31,176 nt of DNA from Claveliimonas ammoniilytica (GTDB taxonomy: Bacteria > Bacillota > Clostridia > Lachnospirales > Lachnospiraceae): NCBI RefSeq assembly GCF_025567415.1, contig NZ_JAOQJV010000023.1, positions 1-31,176 of the forward strand, read 5' to 3'. Every line of letters starts with the position of its first letter. The stretch's first letter is position 1. Both the position numbers and the translations under genes were made by a program. Shown here piece after piece: positions 1 to 6,693 of this stretch. The notes below the pieces were generated by a model, which was not told where the DNA came from, did no database searches, and worked only from the letters and a program-made list of their open reading frames with translations.

Positions 1-43
1 CATTTAGTTTTTCTTCTATGCTGTACTTAACTTTTCTACTCAA
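1..43 (-). CDS. 5' end of a truncated gene, possibly IS3-type transposase OrfA
   Basis: A reading frame opens on the minus strand with TTG at 43-41 and runs off the window edge. The visible residues are MSRKVKYSIEEKLN. A strong ribosome binding site, AAAGGGGG on the minus strand (51-58), lies 7 bases upstream, which is good spacing and is why I chose the TTG. The basic start followed by KYS-x-EEK resembles the N-terminal helix-turn-helix of IS3-family OrfA proteins. Fourteen residues cannot prove this, and another small DNA-binding protein is possible. No element end can be delimited. An inverted repeat ACAAGT/ACTTGT (about 65-89) lies just upstream of the gene. Confidence 0.45.
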   Translation of the reverse strand, partial: MSRKVKYSIEEKLN

Positions 44-144
44 AAAAATACCCCCTTTCAGGAAACAAGTTTTTATTATTTTACTTGTCTACCTAAAAGG
101 GAGCATATCACGCAAGACGATGAGTCTGTTTTTTCACATATCTC

Positions 145-1449
145 TTATTTGATTGCTTCAAATGCTGCATCCAGTGCTGCGATCAGATCTTCTGCTTTCT
201 CGATACCGATTGACAGACGGATTGTATTTGGCTTAATGCCCTGCTCCAGCAGTTCTTCTTCTGTGCACTGGCTGTGTGTAGTAGTTGCCGGATGGATAAC
301 CAGGGATTTCACGTCAGCTACATTTGCAAGCAGTGAGAAGATTGCCAGGTTGTCAATAAATTTCTGCGCTGTAGCCGCATCTCCCTTAATCTCAAATGTA
401 AAGATAGAGCCTCCGCCATTTGGCAGATACTTCTTATACAGATCATGAGTCGGCTCTGTAGGAAGTGACGGATGATGTACCGCCTCTACCTGTGGATGTT
501 TTGACAGGTAGTCTACAATCTTCAATGTGTTGCTTACATGTCTCTCTACACGAAGTGAGAGGGTTTCCAGGCCCTGCAAGAATATAAACGCGTGGAACGG
601 AGAGAGGGTCGCACCAGTATCACGTAATATGATTGCTCGAATGTAAGTTACAAACGCTGCAGGGCCCGCAGCTTCTGCAAATGATACACCATGGTAGCTA
701 GGGTTAGCTTCGGAGATCCATGGATATCTTCCAGATGCTTTCCAGTCGAATTTTCCTCCGTCTACGATTACGCCGCCGATTGCTGTACCATGTCCGCCGA
801 TAAATTTCGTTGCTGAATGTACGACAATGTCTGCGCCGTATTCAATCGGACGGATCAGGTAAGGTGTTGCGAAAGTAGAATCTACTACCAGCGGAAGACC
901 ATGCTTATGAGCAATTTCTGCAATCTTTGCAATGTCAATTACATTGGAATTAGGATTGCCAAGTGTCTCTACGAAAATAGCTTTTGTATTTTCCTGAATG
1001 GCTGCCTCAAATGATCCCTCTACATATGGATCAACGAAAGTAGTAGTTACATTATTATTTAACGGTAATGTATGTGCCAGATAATTATATGTACCACCAT
1101 AGATTGTCTTAGAAGCTACGATGTGTTCGCCAGATTTCGTCAGTGCCTGGAATGTATAGCTCAGTGCTGCTGCTCCGGATGCAACTGCCAGTGCTGCAAC
1201 TCCGCCTTCCAGAGATGCGATTCTCTGTTCAAAAATATCCTCTGTAGGATTAGTAAGTCTTCCGTAAATGTTTCCTGCATCACGAAGTCCAAATCTGTCT
1301 GCTGCATGCTGTGAATCATGGAATACGTAAGATGTTGTAGCGTAGATTGGAACTGCTCTTGCATCTGTTACCGGATCTGCTTTCTCCTGTCCAATGTGAA
1401 GCTGTCTTGTTTCAAATCCCCAGTTTTTAGAATCGTTTATATTTGCCAT
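145..1449 (-). CDS. metY: O-acetylhomoserine (thiol)-lyase / sulfhydrylase
   Basis: A 434-residue cytoplasmic PLP enzyme of the Cys/Met metabolism family. It condenses O-acetylhomoserine with sulfide to give homocysteine, and some members also use O-acetylserine. The N-terminus, with GFETRQLHIGQ, is typical of the family. The PLP-binding lysine is K215 in HSATKFIGGHG. The phosphate-binding loop (SGAAA, 91-95) and the C-terminal SIGIE are present. Full length for the family (about 425-435 residues). The start is fixed by AGGAGGTAAT 7-8 bases upstream of ATG. It is transcribed alone behind a promoter at 1519-1547, just downstream of a LysR gene that may regulate it. The C-terminal half distinguishes it from cystathionine lyases, though substrate preference cannot be read from sequence. 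Confidence 0.93.
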   Translation of the reverse strand: MANINDSKNWGFETRQLHIGQEKADPVTDARAVPIYATTSYVFHDSQHAADRFGLRDAGNIYGRLTNPTEDIFEQRIASLEGGVAALAVASGAAALSYTFQALTKSGEHIVASKTIYGGTYNYLAHTLPLNNNVTTTFVDPYVEGSFEAAIQENTKAIFVETLGNPNSNVIDIAKIAEIAHKHGLPLVVDSTFATPYLIRPIEYGADIVVHSATKFIGGHGTAIGGVIVDGGKFDWKASGRYPWISEANPSYHGVSFAEAAGPAAFVTYIRAIILRDTGATLSPFHAFIFLQGLETLSLRVERHVSNTLKIVDYLSKHPQVEAVHHPSLPTEPTHDLYKKYLPNGGGSIFTFEIKGDAATAQKFIDNLAIFSLLANVADVKSLVIHPATTTHSQCTEEELLEQGIKPNTIRLSIGIEKAEDLIAALDAAFEAIK

Positions 1450-1518
1450 AATGATTACCTCCTGAATATCTAAAATATTTTGTATTATCTTTTATGTGTT
1501 TCTCTCTTTGTTGTATTC

Positions 1519-1547
1519 ATAGTAACATAGTAGGATTATACTGTCTA
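1519..1547 (-). promoter_or_regulatory. Candidate metY promoter with LysR-type box
   Basis: Read on the minus strand: TAGACA (1547-1542), a 17-base spacer, then TACTAT (1524-1519), 70 bases before the metY start. The dyad ATTA-N7-TAAT (1535-1549) overlaps the -35 element and fits the T-N11-A pattern of LysR-family operators. Promoter strength and regulator identity are inferred. Confidence 0.5.
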
Positions 1548-1553
1548 ATACAC

Positions 1554-1590
1554 AAAAAAAATACCGAGTTATAGTTTTATTTTATAACTC
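1554..1590 (-). terminator. Rho-independent terminator after the LysR gene
   Basis: An 8-bp stem GAGTTATA/TATAACTC (1566-1573 with 1583-1590) with a 9-base loop is followed on the minus strand by a run of eight T (1561-1554). It lies 12 bases past the stop of the LysR gene and upstream of the metY promoter, so it separates the two transcripts. Confidence 0.75.
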
Positions 1591-1602
1591 AGCACTTTAT
1601 AT

Positions 1603-2526
1603 TCACTCACTAATATTCAAATACTTTTTCAAAGCTTCTACATACAGCACTCCCATTTTGCTGAGCAGTGTATTCTTTCTCGTGATATATCCAATCTCCA
1701 TCACGCTGTTTGGATTCTGTTCATCATCCTGAAATGGTACAGCCACATAATCATTACCGTTCAGCTCCTCACATATAATACCGGAACACAATGTGTATCC
1801 ATTCAGTCCAATCATCAGATTCAGCATCGTAGCTCGGTCATTTGCCCGAATCACCTGTGAATATTCATTCGTAGACAGAATCTCTTCTGCAAGATAAAAT
1901 GAGCTATTATCACCCTGTTCAAATGACAGACATGGATATCCGTCTAACTGTTCAAAACTGATCGACTTTTCCTTTGCCAGTGGATGATGTTTCCAAATAT
2001 ACACATATGCCTGACAGTCGATCAGATGATGAAATTCCAGTCCTGCCGATTTCAGCATTTTACCAAGCGATTTGCGGTTAAAATCACTGAGATACAGAAT
2101 ACCTATCTCGCTCTTCATGGTACTTACATCCTGAATCACTTCCGCCGTCCTTGTCTCACGGATTGCGAATTCGTATTTCGACATATCGAATTCTTTCGCC
2201 ATATCCACAAATGCTTTCACCGCAAATGAATAATGCTGCGTTGATACACCGAATTTCTTCTTATAAGATCCACCTTCACCATATTTTTCAAGAATTGCCT
2301 CATATTGTCCATATATCTGCTTCGCATATAACAAAAACTCCGCCCCATCATTGGTCAGCGTAACGCCTCGCCCACTTCGATAAAATATCGTAATACCAAG
2401 TTCTTTTTCCAGTTCCTTAATCGCATTCGTCAGCGACGGCTGCGATACATACAGCTTCTCGGCTGCTTTATTCATAGACTTCGTTTCTGCAATTGTAATA
2501 ATGTAATTCAGCTGTGTAAGTGTCAT
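1603..2526 (-). CDS. LysR-family transcriptional regulator
   Basis: A 307-residue protein with an N-terminal winged helix-turn-helix (residues 1-60: MTLTQLNYIITIAETKSMNKAAEKL, SQPSLTNAIKELE, then the wing with GRGVTLTNDG). A periplasmic-binding-protein-like effector domain follows from about residue 90. Length is normal for LysR proteins. It starts at ATG 23 bases after the rhodanese/TtcA-like gene, behind AAGAGGAC, so it is probably read from the same transcript. Its position between a cysteine-synthesis operon and metY suggests a sulfur-metabolism regulator of the CysL/CysB kind, but that rests on context only. The effector cannot be read from the sequence. Confidence 0.88.
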   Translation of the reverse strand: MTLTQLNYIITIAETKSMNKAAEKLYVSQPSLTNAIKELEKELGITIFYRSGRGVTLTNDGAEFLLYAKQIYGQYEAILEKYGEGGSYKKKFGVSTQHYSFAVKAFVDMAKEFDMSKYEFAIRETRTAEVIQDVSTMKSEIGILYLSDFNRKSLGKMLKSAGLEFHHLIDCQAYVYIWKHHPLAKEKSISFEQLDGYPCLSFEQGDNSSFYLAEEILSTNEYSQVIRANDRATMLNLMIGLNGYTLCSGIICEELNGNDYVAVPFQDDEQNPNSVMEIGYITRKNTLLSKMGVLYVEALKKYLNISE

Positions 2527-2548
2527 AAGTCAGTCCTCTTTTGAATAT

Positions 2549-3733
2549 TTATCCTTCCGTCTCAGTCTTTTTTCCTTTTGTATCATAATCATCCAGAAAA
2601 TTATATTTCATATCATCTTTGTGATATCCGATTACAGTATTCAGATTGATATTATGGATACTGTTGAATATATTCGTATCGATTACACTGCTGATATTTC
2701 TAAACTGCTCTACCAGCTCTTTCATCTCATCACGTTTTGACTTTCTGCCGCCTCCGCAGGTAGAACAATTTTCCGTAAAACGGCATGCACACTGGATAAA
2801 CTGTAATTTGTTATAATCCCGCCACGCCTTGATTCCTTCTTCTTTTATCATATACATCGGACGGATCAGTTCCATTCCTTCAAAGTTCTGGCTGTGAAGC
2901 TTCGGCATCATCGTCTCTATTTTCGCACTATACAACATTCCCATCAAGATAGTCTCAATCACATCATCAAAATGATGTCCCAGCGCAATCTTATTGCATC
3001 CCAGCTCTTTTGCCTTAGAATACAGATATCCCCGTCTCATTCTGGCACACAGATAACACGGATTCTTATCAATCGTTGCAACTGTATCGAATATATCTGA
3101 CTCAAATACGGTCAGTGGAATTCCAAGTAACTTGGCATTATTCAAAATAATATTCCAGTTATCTTCATTGTATCCCGGATTCATTACCAGAAATACTACA
3201 TCAAAATTCACCTTGCCATGACGCTTCAGTTCCTGGAACACCTTTGCCATCAGCATGGAATCTTTTCCGCCGGAGATACAGACTGCGATCTTATCCCCCT
3301 CCTGCACTAACTGATACTCATTCAACGCCTTGGTAAAGGGTCTCCAGACAGATCTGCGGAACTTCTTAATAATGCTTCGTTCAATCTCTCTGGTACGCTC
3401 CGCAAGCTGTTCTTCCGAATCTTTCTGAACAAATCTGGTCAGCGTTAATTTCAGATATGACCGATATCCACCCGTGACATTACCGGCATCGTAACCATCT
3501 GCAAGCAAATCCTGTACATACTCCAGACTCCGCTCTCCGGTATGACACATCAGATAGATTTCCTTATCTTTATATGGTTCCAGTTCCGTCTTACGGTCTT
3601 CAAATTCTGCCATCGGAAGGTTGACTGCCCCCGGAAATGTACCTCTCTGGTACTGTTCCTCAGGCCGGATATCTACGACAAGTACCTTGTCCTTATCCGC
3701 TCTCTCCAACGATTCAATGGTAATAGACTTCAT
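2549..3733 (-). CDS. Rhodanese-like domain fused to a TtcA-like tRNA 2-thiolation ATPase
   Basis: A 394-residue two-domain protein. Residues 1-100 are a rhodanese domain (VVDIRPEEQY, PGAVNLP) with the catalytic loop C63-HTGER-S, which carries persulfide sulfur. Residues about 115-394 are a PP-loop ATP pyrophosphatase of the TtcA/TilS class: SGGKDS at 154-159, C226-x2-C229, GHHFDD at 252-257, and C315, C317, C323 and C326 near the end. TtcA proteins bind a 4Fe-4S cluster and make 2-thiocytidine at tRNA position 32, so the rhodanese part may supply the sulfur. I chose ATG 3733 rather than an upstream in-frame start because AGAGGAGGAT (3741-3750) precedes it by 7 bases. It lies downstream of cysK and cymR past a hairpin, and 22 bases before the LysR gene. 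The tRNA target is inferred. Confidence 0.85.
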   Translation of the reverse strand: MKSITIESLERADKDKVLVVDIRPEEQYQRGTFPGAVNLPMAEFEDRKTELEPYKDKEIYLMCHTGERSLEYVQDLLADGYDAGNVTGGYRSYLKLTLTRFVQKDSEEQLAERTREIERSIIKKFRRSVWRPFTKALNEYQLVQEGDKIAVCISGGKDSMLMAKVFQELKRHGKVNFDVVFLVMNPGYNEDNWNIILNNAKLLGIPLTVFESDIFDTVATIDKNPCYLCARMRRGYLYSKAKELGCNKIALGHHFDDVIETILMGMLYSAKIETMMPKLHSQNFEGMELIRPMYMIKEEGIKAWRDYNKLQFIQCACRFTENCSTCGGGRKSKRDEMKELVEQFRNISSVIDTNIFNSIHNINLNTVIGYHKDDMKYNFLDDYDTKGKKTETEG

Positions 3734-3757
3734 AAAATGTATCCTCCTCTTAAGCGT

Positions 3758-3788
3758 CAAAATACGACGGAGCACGAAGCTCCGCCGT
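3758..3788 (-). terminator. Hairpin terminator or attenuator between cymR and the rhodanese/TtcA gene
   Basis: On the minus strand a 10-bp stem (3788-3779 with 3773-3764, one G-T pair) closes a 5-base TTCGT loop and is followed by ATTTTGA. It starts three bases after the cymR stop. The T-run is short, so partial read-through into the next gene is plausible. Confidence 0.6.
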
Positions 3789-3790
3789 TT

Positions 3791-4234
3791 TCAGATGTAA
3801 TACATACTCTGTGCAGCCTGATTAGTCTGCTCTGCATGCTCTGTCAATTTCTTCAATGTCAGCTGATCCAGTATCCTGTGTACCTCTTCATTGATCGGAT
3901 CGATGACCGTTTCCTGCACTGCAAGTGCTTCCGCCTCGCCCTTCTGACCGGGAGCAAGTCGCTCATCATCCAGAAAATACGATCCGTCAAGTGTAACTAT
4001 GATGTCTGAAATTCGAATATATTCCGGATTACCAGCCAGAAAATAACCACCCTGTGGTCCCTTGATGCTCTTTATAATACCAGCTTTTTTTAAAACTGAA
4101 AATATCTGTTCGAGATATTTGATAGAAATATTATTTCGTTCTGCTATTTCACACAAAGCACAGGGACTATCTGTATGTTCAGCCAGATCAATCAATGCTC
4201 TGATACCGTATCTGCTTCTTTTTGAGAAATTCAT
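3791..4234 (-). CDS. cymR: Rrf2-family regulator, CymR-like cysteine metabolism repressor
   Basis: A 147-residue Rrf2 protein. The N-terminal winged helix (KRSRYGIRALIDLA, ISIKYLEQIFSVLKKAGIIKS, KGPQGGYFLA) is classical. The region that carries the Fe-S cysteines in IscR (about 88-105) has none. Its only cysteines are C25 and C28 near the N-terminus. The last segment, TLKKLTEH then MYYI, resembles the C-terminus of Bacillus CymR as I recall it (TLEDL then MFYI). CymR represses cysteine-uptake and synthesis genes as a complex with CysK. Here the gene sits 16 bases downstream of cysK in the same operon, which supports the assignment. The ligand and regulon are inferred. Confidence 0.78.
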   Translation of the reverse strand: MNFSKRSRYGIRALIDLAEHTDSPCALCEIAERNNISIKYLEQIFSVLKKAGIIKSIKGPQGGYFLAGNPEYIRISDIIVTLDGSYFLDDERLAPGQKGEAEALAVQETVIDPINEEVHRILDQLTLKKLTEHAEQTNQAAQSMYYI

Positions 4235-4250
4235 ATATAACGCCTTTCGA

Positions 4251-5183
4251 TTATTCTGTAAAGAGTGGAGTAGAGTAATATCTGTCTCCTGTATCCGGAA
4301 GAAGTGCTACGATTACTTTTCCCTTGTTTTCCGGACGCTTTGCAAGTTCGATTGCTCCATGAAGTGCTGCACCGGAAGAGATACCTACCAGTACTCCTTC
4401 CTTCTTAGCAAGAAGTTTTGCTGCTGCAAATGCATCTTCATTTTCAGCTTTGAAAATTTCATCATAGATCTCTGTATTCAGTACATCCGGTACGAATCCA
4501 GCACCGATTCCCTGAATCTTGTGCGCTCCTGCTTTACCCTCAGAAAGTACTGGTGAAGTAGCTGGCTCAAGTGCTACAACCTTCACATCCGGATTCTGTT
4601 CTTTGAGGTACTCACCTGTACCTGTCAGTGTTCCACCTGTACCTACACCAGCGATAAAGATATCTACCTTACCATCTGTATCTTTCCAGATTTCAGGACC
4701 TGTAGTAGCTTTGTGTACTGCCGGGTTAGCCGGATTCACAAACTGTCCAGGAATAAAACTTCCAGGGATCTCTTTCGCAAGTTCTTCTGCCTTGGCGATT
4801 GCTCCCTTCATACCCTTAGCACCTTCTGTCAGCACCAGCTCAGCACCGTATGCTTTCAGGATGTTTCTTCTCTCAACACTCATTGTCTCTGGCATTGTCA
4901 GGATGATTCTGTATCCCTTTGCCGCTGCGATAGATGCAAGACCGATTCCTGTATTACCTGATGTAGGTTCGATGATAACGGAACCTTCTTTCAACTGTCC
5001 CTTTGCTTCTGCATCTTCGATCATTGCCTTTGCAATTCTGTCCTTTACACTTCCGGCCGGGTTAAAGTATTCAAGCTTAACAAGTACCGTTGCTTCCAGT
5101 CCAAGTTCCTTCTCGATATTAGTTACCTCTACAAGTGGTGTATTTCCAATTAATCCCAATGTTCCCTGATAAATATTTGCCAT
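4251..5183 (-). CDS. cysK: Cysteine synthase A (O-acetylserine sulfhydrylase)
   Basis: A 310-residue PLP enzyme that makes cysteine from O-acetylserine and sulfide. It shows the lysine loop GSVKDR (K47 binds PLP), the substrate loop EPTSGNTGIGLA (72-83), the phosphate-binding glycine loop GVGTGGTLTGTG and the C-terminal LLPDTGDRYYST. Length and motifs are those of CysK rather than CysM or cystathionine beta-synthase. The start ATG has GGAGATATATC upstream. It is first in an operon with cymR, behind a strong promoter whose -35 lies inside an inverted repeat. In Bacillus, CysK is also the partner of CymR, so this protein may have a second, regulatory role. No serine acetyltransferase gene (cysE) is in the window. 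Confidence 0.95.
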   Translation of the reverse strand: MANIYQGTLGLIGNTPLVEVTNIEKELGLEATVLVKLEYFNPAGSVKDRIAKAMIEDAEAKGQLKEGSVIIEPTSGNTGIGLASIAAAKGYRIILTMPETMSVERRNILKAYGAELVLTEGAKGMKGAIAKAEELAKEIPGSFIPGQFVNPANPAVHKATTGPEIWKDTDGKVDIFIAGVGTGGTLTGTGEYLKEQNPDVKVVALEPATSPVLSEGKAGAHKIQGIGAGFVPDVLNTEIYDEIFKAENEDAFAAAKLLAKKEGVLVGISSGAALHGAIELAKRPENKGKVIVALLPDTGDRYYSTPLFTE

Positions 5184-5236
5184 GATATATCTCCTTCCAA
5201 GTCTTTATACTTTCTTGTCTTGTTTGCTATGGCTGT

Positions 5237-5265
5237 ATATTATCACTAAATACCTACTGAGTCAA
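5237..5265 (-). promoter_or_regulatory. cysK promoter
   Basis: On the minus strand TTGACT (5265-5260), a 17-base spacer and TAATAT (5242-5237) lie about 55 bases upstream of the cysK start. Both hexamers are close to the sigma-A consensus. Confidence 0.75.
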
Positions 5266-5282
5266 TAGGTTTTATAGGTTTT
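5252..5282. promoter_or_regulatory. Candidate Rrf2/CymR operator between cysK and the second Rrf2 gene
   Basis: The inverted repeat ACCTA (5252-5256)-N9-TAGGT (5266-5270) covers the cysK -35 box. The 9-base unit ATAGGTTTT is then repeated in tandem (5265-5273 and 5274-5282) on the side of the divergent gene's promoter. A bound repressor here would block cysK. Which of the two neighbouring Rrf2 proteins binds is not shown. Confidence 0.6.
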
Positions 5283-5284
5283 TA

Positions 5285-5313
5285 TTGAAAAATTTTTTTA
5301 CGAGCTATATAAT
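5285..5313 (+). promoter_or_regulatory. Promoter of the second Rrf2 gene
   Basis: TTGAAA (5285-5290), a 17-base spacer and a perfect TATAAT (5308-5313) lie 26 bases before the start codon. The promoter is back-to-back with that of cysK, with the -35 boxes about 20 bases apart. Confidence 0.75.
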
Positions 5314-5339
5314 AGACATATTAACGGAGGTAATATCCT

Positions 5340-5747
5340 ATGATTTCAACAAAAGCACGTTATGCATTAAGAGTAATGATCGACCTGGCTGAACATCAGG
5401 ATGCTGGATATATTCCATTAAAGGACATTGCAGCACGCCAGGAGATTTCCGAAAAATATCTTGAGATTATTATCAAGATACTGGTAAAAGGAAAAATGCT
5501 AAAAGGACTTCGTGGTAAGGGAGGCGGATATATTCTTACCAGAGAACCATCTGAATATATCGTTGGTGACATCATCGAATTGACCGAAGGTCCACTTGCT
5601 CCCGTTGCCTGCTTACAGCCGGATGCTGAGGTCTGCAATCGCAAAGACATCTGCGTAACCCTTCCTCTCTGGGAGAAATACTACACGCTGGTGCATGACT
5701 TCTTCTTTCACATTACACTGGAAGATGTGATAAATAGTAATTTCTAA
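5340..5747 (+). CDS. Rrf2-family regulator with IscR-like cysteine cluster
   Basis: A 135-residue Rrf2 protein. The winged helix spans residues 1-70 (STKARYALRVMIDLAEH, ISEKYLEIIIKIL, RGKGGGYIL). Three cysteines, C91, C99 and C105, lie after the dimerisation helix start (LTEGPLAPVAC). Their position matches the 2Fe-2S ligands of IscR, although the first spacing is seven residues rather than five. This suggests sensing of iron-sulfur or redox state. It has a perfect GGAGG Shine-Dalgarno (5326-5330) and its own promoter, divergent from cysK. It is one of only two protein genes here whose transcription opposes fork movement. No isc/suf genes are in the window, so I give it no gene name. Confidence 0.85.
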   Translation: MISTKARYALRVMIDLAEHQDAGYIPLKDIAARQEISEKYLEIIIKILVKGKMLKGLRGKGGGYILTREPSEYIVGDIIELTEGPLAPVACLQPDAEVCNRKDICVTLPLWEKYYTLVHDFFFHITLEDVINSNF

Positions 5748-5755
5748 CCAGACTC

Positions 5756-5796
5756 AAAAAGAGTGTACAGCTTTAGTGTTTCAAGCTGTACACTCT
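5756..5796 (-). terminator. Strong hairpin terminator between convergent genes
   Basis: A 13-bp perfect stem (5761-5773 with 5783-5795) closes a 9-base loop. On the minus strand it is followed by TTTTTGAG, which suits termination of the parA-serS-DUF3881 transcript. In the plus direction the tail is CTTCTCTT, a weaker U-tract that could stop the Rrf2 transcript. Confidence 0.85.
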
Positions 5797-5800
5797 TCTC

Positions 5801-6676
5801 TTACATTCTTATCATTCCCTGCAGCCAGATATTTCCCTTGAATCTTCTGCCGATCGCAGGTTCGCCAATCAGATTTGCCTTAGGTATGCAGGCATCAAAT
5901 TTCATTTCATTTACATTCAGACTCAGGATATAAATTTCTTCTCCTGTTTCTTCATTTTCATCCATTCTTATATTCAGAATTTCACCAAGAATCGAATAAC
6001 GGTCACACTCAATTCCACATGGCATAAAATATGTATCTACAATTGTAAATACATCTTCTTTTACCAATCTTCTTGATACTTTAGTATAAGTATCAAGATC
6101 ATCTAATGTAAGACTCTCGATTGCCGATGGATCACCATTTCGCGCAGCAGTTAGAAGCGTCATCCTGTTTCTTGATTCTTCTCTGCTTCTCTTTTCCTGA
6201 TCCGGATTCTTAAATACAGGCAGCAAAATCATGCCATCATTACAAAGTCCGGACAAAGTGATCGATACATGATCCAGCACATGATTCCTGCGCACATCTG
6301 CAAGCATACATTCTATTGCATTCTGTACATGAAAAATCAGGCTGACTCCCACTTTAGCATCTTCATAAATTCCTACAAATGAATGCCGGTCCATTCGTCT
6401 CTCCAATGTTACATCAGCGACAGATGTAATGCCACTTCCTTCAAAATATGGATAATAGAAATATCTTTCAAAATGTTCTTCTTCATCCATGGTACCACAG
6501 ACACAGATTCCCATATCCTTCGAACTTTTCATTCGATATTCGCAGTAATCTGTTTCCTGATCCAATGCCATCAGCTCATGATGTGTATATACCTTTTCAG
6601 CATACTGCAGCAATCTGTTGAGCTGTTTTTCTGAAGCAAGTCCTCCATACCCAATAGCATTAAGATATTTGTGCAT
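5801..6676 (-). CDS. DUF3881-type conserved protein of unknown function
   Basis: A 291-residue soluble protein beginning MHKYLNAIGYGGL. I associate it from memory with the DUF3881 family found in Lachnospiraceae, often near serS. That recall is the only basis for the family name. There is no signal peptide or membrane segment. It is rich in acidic residues and has scattered cysteines (YCEY, GICVCGT, ECML, SGLCNDG, PCGIEC) with no recognisable metal site. The gene starts 17 bases after the serS stop and ends before a strong terminator, so it is the last gene of the parA-parB-DUF4446-serS transcript. Its function is unknown to me, and co-transcription gives no clear hint. Confidence 0.7.
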   Translation of the reverse strand: MHKYLNAIGYGGLASEKQLNRLLQYAEKVYTHHELMALDQETDYCEYRMKSSKDMGICVCGTMDEEEHFERYFYYPYFEGSGITSVADVTLERRMDRHSFVGIYEDAKVGVSLIFHVQNAIECMLADVRRNHVLDHVSITLSGLCNDGMILLPVFKNPDQEKRSREESRNRMTLLTAARNGDPSAIESLTLDDLDTYTKVSRRLVKEDVFTIVDTYFMPCGIECDRYSILGEILNIRMDENEETGEEIYILSLNVNEMKFDACIPKANLIGEPAIGRRFKGNIWLQGMIRM

Positions 6677-6693
6677 ATTATTTACCCGTCTAA

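Noticed and set aside
75..144. Terminator downstream of metY
   Set aside because: Only a 4-bp AGAC/GTCT stem is visible and the T-run is not correctly placed.
1450..1602. SAM riboswitch or T-box leader for metY
   Set aside because: The leader after the predicted transcription start is about 60 bases, too short, and no conserved riboswitch core is visible.
4519..5169. 216-codon plus-strand frame over cysK
   Set aside because: It lies antisense to the clear cysK gene, has no ribosome site, and its serine/proline-rich product is typical of the reverse of a gene with biased codons.
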